Both the position numbers and the translations under genes were made by a program. A DNA stretch of 64,000 nucleotides from Hirudinaria manillensis (lineage: Eukaryota; Annelida; Clitellata; Hirudinida; Hirudinidae): contig CM067532.1 of assembly GCA_034509925.1 (NCBI GenBank), positions 9,196,180 to 9,260,179 of the forward strand, written 5' to 3'. Shown here in pieces: positions 57,901 through 64,000 of this stretch. Positions within the stretch are counted from its first letter, which is position 1. Every line of letters begins with the position of its first letter. The notes below the pieces were generated by a model. The model did not search any database. It had not been told where the DNA came from and saw only the letters and a program-made list of their open reading frames with translations.

Positions 57901-60900
57901 GCGACGAAGAGAAGGTCGCCACGCTGTACAAGGTTGCTCGCCTCGGATTTTATTTATGCAGCTAACTGCGGTCAGAATATTTTCTCGTTAAAGTAATTTT
58001 TATCTGTTAATTAATTAATTAATTATTTTAATTATGCAACTGTTTGAACAATAAATCTCCAAGGCTTGATTTTTTCACTTCACAGTGGAAGGAGATGAGA
58101 GAGAAGGAAAAGGCAAACATGGACATCAGCGATACCTTTGAGCTCTGGGATTCAAACGTGTCTGGATTTCTTCCTCTTTCGATGATCATGGAGAAGCTAA
58201 AAGCCACCAGGGTGTTCAGTGAACCCTCTCTTGAATTTGACGGTACGTGTTTGTACGCGTACACGTGTGATTTTGTGTGCGCGTGTGCGTACGTTTGCAT
58301 GTGGTGTGCTTGCTTGCATAGATTGATGAAATTCTATTGCACAATAAAGGATGATTTGGAATTTTGGTAATTTAAATTAGTGACCTCTTCTTCTTAAGTC
58401 AAAGCTTCTGAAACCTAAACTTTATCTGCCTGTCTGTCATTCTAGTCTTGAAGGCCTACCAGAACAAATATGGCCAGGGCTCGAACAAAGTCACGAAGGC
58501 TCAGTTCAAGTACCTGCTGAGTTTGGCCGTCAAATTGCTTCCCGAAAACACGACACCAGAGGCGTTCCTCAAGATTTTCTTTGCCTCTTATGACGTGAGT
58601 GATCCTTCGTCTGTCAAAACAAAAAAAATTTCCAACAAGATTGATTCAACTACATTCAACTACATTCAACTACAATCAACTACAACCAACTACAATCAAC
58701 TATATTCAACAATATAGGATAGTTTCCAGAATCATCAAACCTATTTTAGCTTGATTTAGCTTGAGATGGTTCTATGATTTATTAATATTTAATGCAATGT
58801 CACAACACACAACGATGTCATTTAATTTCATAATTTAATAATTTGTAATGTTTTTATATTTTGTTTTATTTTTACCTTTTTCTCTAAGCCCGGACCTGTT
58901 AAAATTCGAAGCATGGAGGCCAAGAAGAGACTCATCCACCATATTCTCGTACAGGCAACATACTCACCGAATGACATGCGACCGGTCTTCCAAGAGGCTC
59001 TCTCCGTCATGAAAAAGGCAAAAACAAAAAAAAAACACTACATCCATCCATAAGTTATTCATTGTCCTTAAATTATCCATTATATTCAATGATTTTTAAA
59101 TTAAAAATAAACTATTTATAACTTACTTGAAAATAATTTACACTTTAAAGTATAGTCCAGAAGAAGTGATGAGTTTTCTCCAGCTAACCATCCAATAGCA
59201 GCATCCACCATCAATTAAAATACTTTGCCACTTTTATTAATTCACGTAAATAATACAATTCATTTATCCATCCATCCTTCTGAGCATCCATCCACCCACC
59301 CACCCTTTCACTCACTCATTCATTCCCCTTCTCCCTCTTTAATGGACGACTAGGACGACTATGAAATGTCCTCTGACAAGTTCATCTCGGCCACCATTTC
59401 TCTGCTGGAGAGGAGAAGGGGTGGCACCAGTGAGCTTGACTACATTCTGAGGCTCCATGCCAAGACCAGCGACAAGAAGTATGCGGAGATTGGAAACTGC
59501 ATGGAACCGCATTCATCTTCACAGAGGTGCTCGACGTTTGTCTCTTATTTCCTGGAGTTTTCTTGTCTGTCTCTACCTCCTAGAGTCTTTGAGCATTCTA
59601 AAGTCTTTTAAGACTTTCGTATCTTGGCAGTTTAAATTGTAAGTATGGATGAAGTAAAAGGGTGAAGCACGTATCGTTGGTGTGATTCTGTGTTACTGAA
59701 ATGAGAGGTAGGATTAATTGATGCTCTCATGCGTCATGAATGTCACAGTCCATTAAGCAGCAATATTTAACATATAATTAAGTTGATTTATATATATTCC
59801 ATTCCAAACCTTTTCTGAATCAACCAGTTATAAGGTCATACAAACCAAAGAGATGATAGTCATGCAAAAAGTCCAGCAACATCCGAACCCACTGGCAGAC
59901 CTCTGGGACAGGCAGGTCCGAGAGGTAAGCTCCTCGAGTTTTTTTTTATTGTGTTCTTTCTTTTCTTAATCTAAAAATCATTATTCAATGGCATTTGCAG
60001 GAAATAGCAGAGGGTCAGATGATCTTTATACCCCTGATGGACGAACAGATGAGAGCTTTCGGAGTGTTTGCAGTGGACAACATACCCGTGATCATGCTCT
60101 TGGAAGACGAGAAGCGGATATCGAACATCGAAGGAAAGATCGCCTTCAGGGATGACACGTCCGTCTATGAGACCATCCGGCTTGAGCTTCCGAAAATCAT
60201 ATCGAGAGTCTCATTCAGCTTCAGAAAGAGCATCGCCGACCCGACGCCAATCGAAGGGCCGCCCAAAATTCCATCTTCGATACCACCCGAAATGTCGAGG
60301 ACCAGGTTGCCCAAAGTTGGCTCCGTCATCAACATACCGCTGCCTGACGTAGAGGTCTCTAAGGCCAGCTCCTCAGACAAGTACAGGAGCAGAGCCAATA
60401 GCATAAGAGCCAGAAGACGGAGCAAGTCGAAGGGAGGGGCCGACAGAAAGAAAGGCCTGCGAAGGGTATCCCTCACGGAGGAGCATTCGATTATTAGGGA
60501 CGAGAAAATTGAATTTTTCCAGGTTAGCAGCTTCTCTTTCTTCAGTCGTTAGTGTGATTGATCTGCATCTTTTCTTTAAGAGCGTCGCATCTCATATTCG
60601 AAAACAGGGAATAGCAAAAGCCCTGAGCATAACCTTGCATCAGCACTGCCAGTTTGTGAAAATTCGCAAGTGCTGTAATGCCATCCTGGAGACTTTTAGC
60701 ATCTTGTGCCCTTCCGTGACCTGGTGCGGAGTTTATAGGGTTGCCTATGACATATCCATCGGCGACATCTTCCTCCAGGAAATCATGACTTACCTCTACG
60801 TCAAGGAGCATGTGATCATCGATATCCACGAAGGCAGGCTGCCCATTCTGGAGAGGATGCAAAACTTGTACAGGTTCAAGTTGCCATTTTGTTGTGCAAT

Positions 60901-62634
60901 ATTAATATTAACCAGCTAATCAATCAACTGATTAATATTAACACACACTTCAAATAGCACTTTAGCTTAGTGTTAATTCAGTTATTTTGTTTAAATTAAA
61001 TACTAACCTAATCCTTGCCAGGCCTTTTGTCTTTGCTTGCGTGGACTCTGGAAATCCATTATCTGGCAGTTCTCTTGGGGAAAACTATTTCTCTTTTCCC
61101 ATCAAAGATCTGGAGAACCAGGTACAAAAAAAATCGCTAATTATTAGTTGACTGTCATCAGAGCTTTAACAATAATTAATCAACTCTTTGAATGGTGGTT
61201 TGGTAACATATTACCAAAAGCAGACTTAAATATTAGGAAGCAGAATAAATCATAGACAATTTCATGCCTGGCAAAATATTTGAAATATTGAAAAAAAAAC
61301 AAACAACCATGCAGGTAAAATTCATTTTCGTCGTCAACATCGGATTCAGGGCAAGGCCGATGAGATTGGAGATGAGCAATCTCGTCTTTTACGAAAAGTT
61401 CTTCACAAAAATGTTCCATCACATCATCGTCATGGATCGAGGTTTGCAGAATTGATTCCAGATTTTATAATTTGCTTTGACCGTCAAAGACCCACCTTAC
61501 CTAACACACAGAAAGTGCTGGTTAAGTGCTTTGCAATGCAAGACCGTGGATCTTGAAACTTTTTCATTTGAAATTAGAAATCCTTGTACTATTCATCTAG
61601 AATTGTCTGAAGAGGTCAGAGTGATTGTGAATGAGAAAGAAGAGGAGCCCATAGAGATGTTGTGCTGGAACTATTGTCTCCAAGAAATCTACCAGAGACT
61701 GGCCAAATACGTCAACAGTGAGAAGTGGTATAAGCTGTCCTGCATGGAAAAGGTGTCGACGCATATAAAAAATATCTTCACTGTGGTTCTCCAGCTGCTA
61801 GGTCCAAAACTCCAGCCCGGCCCCCACTGGAGGGACATTGCACCAGTAGGAAATATTACTTTACTTTTATTTATTTATTATTTAGTTTATTTTTATTCTT
61901 ATAGAATAATCAAATCATCTGTGATAGTTCAAGATTTTTTGAGGAGAATGAATTATAATGTGCCCCAACCTTAAGTTAAAAAAAAAGCTTACGAGCATCC
62001 AAACTCATAACTGAGGGTGCTGTCACCATGTCAAGACTTACCTCAAAGTCTAAGTCAAAGTGAACAAAAAAAGATTTGCCTCAACATAGGAAACTTGAAT
62101 CAACAAATCCCATGAATGGCTATTTTTTTTTGTCTCACTAATCGCCTACTTTCAATCACCTCAAGTATCTGGCAGGCAACATTTTGAAGAAAGTTCGAAA
62201 ATTCAATCCAAAAGCAGTAACACTTTATGAGGATGAAATCGAGGAGTGCTCAAGACTCTTAAGAGGTTCTTCTTCACTAATTATGATTTAATCATGAACT
62301 TTATTAAAAGAAACAATTGATTTATTAAATTGAAGAAATAATCTCTATATTATGTTGAGTTCTCAATGACAGCATCAGTAAAATGTGAACTAGTTATTTT
62401 AAATATATCTATATCCAGATATCCCAATGCAAGAATTTTACCAGACAAACTACCCTCCCCTGGTGCACTTTTACGAGTGGGCACTTATCAGTCTTGTAAC
62501 TGTAAGGAAAGTTCGAGAATTCCAGTAAGCACTTTAATAAAATTAATTCAAATAACTTCCATTCTGGTATACTTGTGATTTTACCTTTTAGGAGAATTGC
62601 CCTTGTCCCAGAGAGGCCTTGCACTGTTATTTAA
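53053..62634 (+). CDS. EFCAB5: EF-hand calcium-binding domain protein 5-like
   Basis: Large protein of ciliated and flagellated cells; molecular role poorly known. Twenty-six exons: 53053-53075, 53261-53388, 53484-53778, 53977-54097, 54494-54696, 55282-55432, 55645-55782, 55981-56136, 56254-56353, 56565-56656, 56849-57059, 57285-57401, 57718-57932, 58086-58242, 58446-58594, 58889-59017, 59354-59526, 59828-59924, 60001-60522, 60581-60873, 61022-61121, 61315-61441, 61490-61845, 62166-62265, 62419-62524, 62592-62634; 1433 aa, near the human length, all in phase. Landmarks: LALEWLKSEQFDKETLIYLV, NPLDYLGRYLLRNNPRYG, a Lys/Arg coiled stretch, NLTPRQFNDFIRHMEMAG, a degenerate EF-hand (FELWDSNVSGFLPLSM), and a GAF-like region from about residue 886 (EGQMIFIPLMDEQMRAFGVF) interrupted by a Ser/Arg-rich linker. 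Intron 16 appears to use a GC donor and intron 22 is only 48 nt. Identification rests on remembered family sequence. Confidence 0.85.
54140..54440. repeat. ATT/CAT triplet repeats in EFCAB5 intron 4
   Basis: Imperfect repeats of a ~110-nt block that combines CATCATCATTAT, TTGCAATATTATTATT and TTACAATATCATCATC motifs, ending in about 35 nt of pure ATT just before exon 5. Confidence 0.7.
54765..54965. repeat. (AAT)n/(ATT)n mixed tract
   Basis: About 200 nt of degenerate AAT/ATT triplets on both registers in EFCAB5 intron 5; they could fold back on themselves. Confidence 0.75.
55084..55141. repeat. (CA)n/(CG)n dinucleotide tract
   Basis: CACA grading to CACGCG and back, in EFCAB5 intron 5. A GT/GC version lies at 58240-58310 in intron 14. 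Confidence 0.8.
55782..55980. repeat. (GAT)n and (CAT)n tracts bounding EFCAB5 intron 7
   Basis: The intron opens with (GAT)n at 55785-55812 and closes with CAT/ATC triplets at about 55905-55978. The two are complementary, so the intron could fold into a hairpin that brings its splice sites together. Confidence 0.75.
58640..58712. repeat. (TTCAACTACA)n short tandem repeat
   Basis: About seven copies of a 10-11-nt unit (ATTCAACTAC and variants) in EFCAB5 intron 15. Confidence 0.85.
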
Positions 62635-63734
62635 GAACTTTACCAGACTCCATAACTATTAGAATATATGGTTTGCTGTTGTGTTTTGGATGCCGTCTTA
62701 CCAATTTACTTATTTCTAAGATTTTTGCAATTCCGTAGTAGTATGTTAAGTGAAGTCAAGAAGTGTTTAATTCTTAGCTTTGTCGTTAAATCATAAGGAA
62801 AATGTTTGTTTCCCAGAAAGGCTTAGCCCTAGTCACCCAGAAAATTAACATTTAATTCTGCTTCAAAATCCATATGAACAAGACATTAACACGTTCTAAA
62901 CCGTTTCCTTTGCATCCGAATTCCAGAAAACTAAAACTACGAAAAATACTAGTAGCTTTGACTTGCACGCGCGTCGCCAGCCTCAAAAGTAGACTGTACA
63001 CAAAATGGCGACAGAAAATGCGCTCTAATGCAGAGACTTTTCGAAGAGTTTCAAAATAAATGTTCAAGTCTATGACATATAAATCAGGGCCTTCGAAGTA
63101 GTTTTGTCTTCCCAACATTAAGCTAACAGATAAACCACGCTAGAGTTCGTCATGGTTACCATCTGGAAATAAAACGGGCGCACGTCGAAAAGTAAATAAG
63201 CATTTATAATAAGCTAAGCAGAGCAAAAAAATAAACGAAAGACGAACAGAAGCTGGCTTCAGAACCTCGTTATGCAGCTCGTAAGTAGGATGTCGAACAA
63301 TTCAAGAAACTCAGTCTGCAGTGGCAGGTAAAACATAAGGATAAGTAGTCTCTGTCGACCAACTCTTAATAATGGCGGTGGAGGGGCGTCGTATCCCTTC
63401 GGAGAGACCAGATAGCTATCAGCGATATTTGCTGACGAATATCAAACGATTAGTTCTTGGCAAATTAAAGAATAAGTCTTGATTATGGCAGTTTTAAAAT
63501 TGGTTAAAGCCTTTGTCTGACAGAAAAGTGGCTGGAGGTTGAGAATTGAATCATTTCCCATTGCTGCTCGAGGCAGAAGAGTCATTGTGCTTCTGTAGTA
63601 AACAAATAAATTGGTACCTTTATCATTATTATGCTGTAGTTTGTTAATAAAGTGAAATGTGACACAATTATTGCACCAATGTTAGCTAAAACACACAATT
63701 CAAGGAACAAAATAAGTAATTGTATTTTGAGAAT
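62635..63734. other. Intergenic, 3' ends of EFCAB5 and next gene
   Basis: Convergent 3' ends. A GC-richer piece at about 62880-63060 has short frames on both strands but nothing recognisable. An isolated plus-strand frame at 63372-63482 (MAVEGRRIPSERPDSYQRYL and onward, 36 codons) has an A at position -3 relative to its ATG but no partner exon. No RNA gene seen. Confidence 0.5.
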
Positions 63735-63848
63735 TCAAACCAATTTTGTGCTGGGTGAGGTGATGGAAGAACTTCTGGAAGATCTGTCTAGGAACTTCCT
63801 TTTAGGTTGAGGAGTGTTGATCTTAAGCAACAAGTTGCTGACCTTTTC
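63735..63848 (-). CDS. Terminal exon of a gene entering from the right
   Basis: On the minus strand a good acceptor (TTCCACAG, 63856-63849) opens a 37-residue frame that begins EKVSNLLLKINTPQPKRKF, continues with a Ser-rich segment (DRSSRSSSITSPS) and ends at TGA, 63737-63735. The basic, Ser-rich ending looks like a disordered C-terminal tail. The rest lies beyond the window, so no family can be given. The 152 nt to its right inside the window are AT-rich intron. Confidence 0.55.
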   Translation of the reverse strand, partial: EKVSNLLLKINTPQPKRKFLDRSSRSSSITSPSTKLV

Positions 63849-64000
63849 CTGTGGAATAAGTTGTCATGATGATTAGAATCAATTAGAATCAATTTGAGAT
63901 TTGTTTTAATGACATAATATGATAACACTTGTCAGGTGATGATGAGTTTGATAAGTCAGATATAATTAAAACATGATTTATTGAAAGTCAGAATAAACCA

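Overview
This is a 64 kb piece of an animal nuclear genome. It is AT-rich, its genes are cut by GT-AG spliceosomal introns (many 50-500 nt, some over 2 kb), and it is packed with tri- and tetranucleotide microsatellites. The gene set (RASSF with a SARAH domain, UBE2Z, puromycin-sensitive aminopeptidase, a dead myotubularin, the ciliary-type EF-hand/GAF protein EFCAB5) is metazoan, and EFCAB5 implies an animal with motile cilia or flagella. A compact invertebrate, perhaps a lophotrochozoan such as an annelid or leech, fits best; that last step is a low-confidence inference. All gene models below were assembled by hand from splice signals, reading phase and family resemblance.

Layout, left to right. 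1-4.2 kb: no convincing gene. 4.24-5.51 kb (+): mitochondrial initiation factor 3. 6.22-12.52 kb (+): a nine-exon classical RASSF (RA plus SARAH). 13.5-13.8 kb: a decayed copy of the last UBE2Z exons. 15.0-17.07 kb (-): UBE2Z, seven exons. 17.84-22.93 kb and 23.40-29.66 kb (+): a tandem pair of 21-exon puromycin-sensitive aminopeptidase genes. The first has all catalytic motifs. The second keeps a full reading frame but has lost the GAMEN motif and both zinc histidines. 30.88-45.13 kb (+): a 14-exon catalytically dead myotubularin of the MTMR10/11/12 class, whose introns are swollen with simple repeats and hold a 5'-truncated R4/Dong-like LINE. 47.2-47.4 kb (-): first exon of an unknown gene. 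47.5-52.56 kb (-): a 14-exon gene I do not recognise, cysteine-rich at the N terminus. 53.05-62.63 kb (+): EFCAB5-like, 26 exons, head to head with the cysteine-rich gene. 63.7-63.85 kb (-): last exon of a gene that enters from the right.

How the genes relate. UBE2Z/NPEPPS-1 and the cysteine-rich gene/EFCAB5 are divergent pairs with 0.78 and 0.49 kb between start codons, so shared promoters are possible. The NPEPPS pair is the main evolutionary story: duplication, loss of catalysis in copy 2, a hAT-type element inserted into copy 2 only, and patches of near identity including one 74-nt intron that is better conserved than its flanking exons.

The most interesting leads are the dead aminopeptidase paralog, that conserved intron (open in frame if retained), the unrecognised cysteine-rich gene, complementary GAT/ATC repeats flanking single exons, and the LINE sitting inside a TAA microsatellite.
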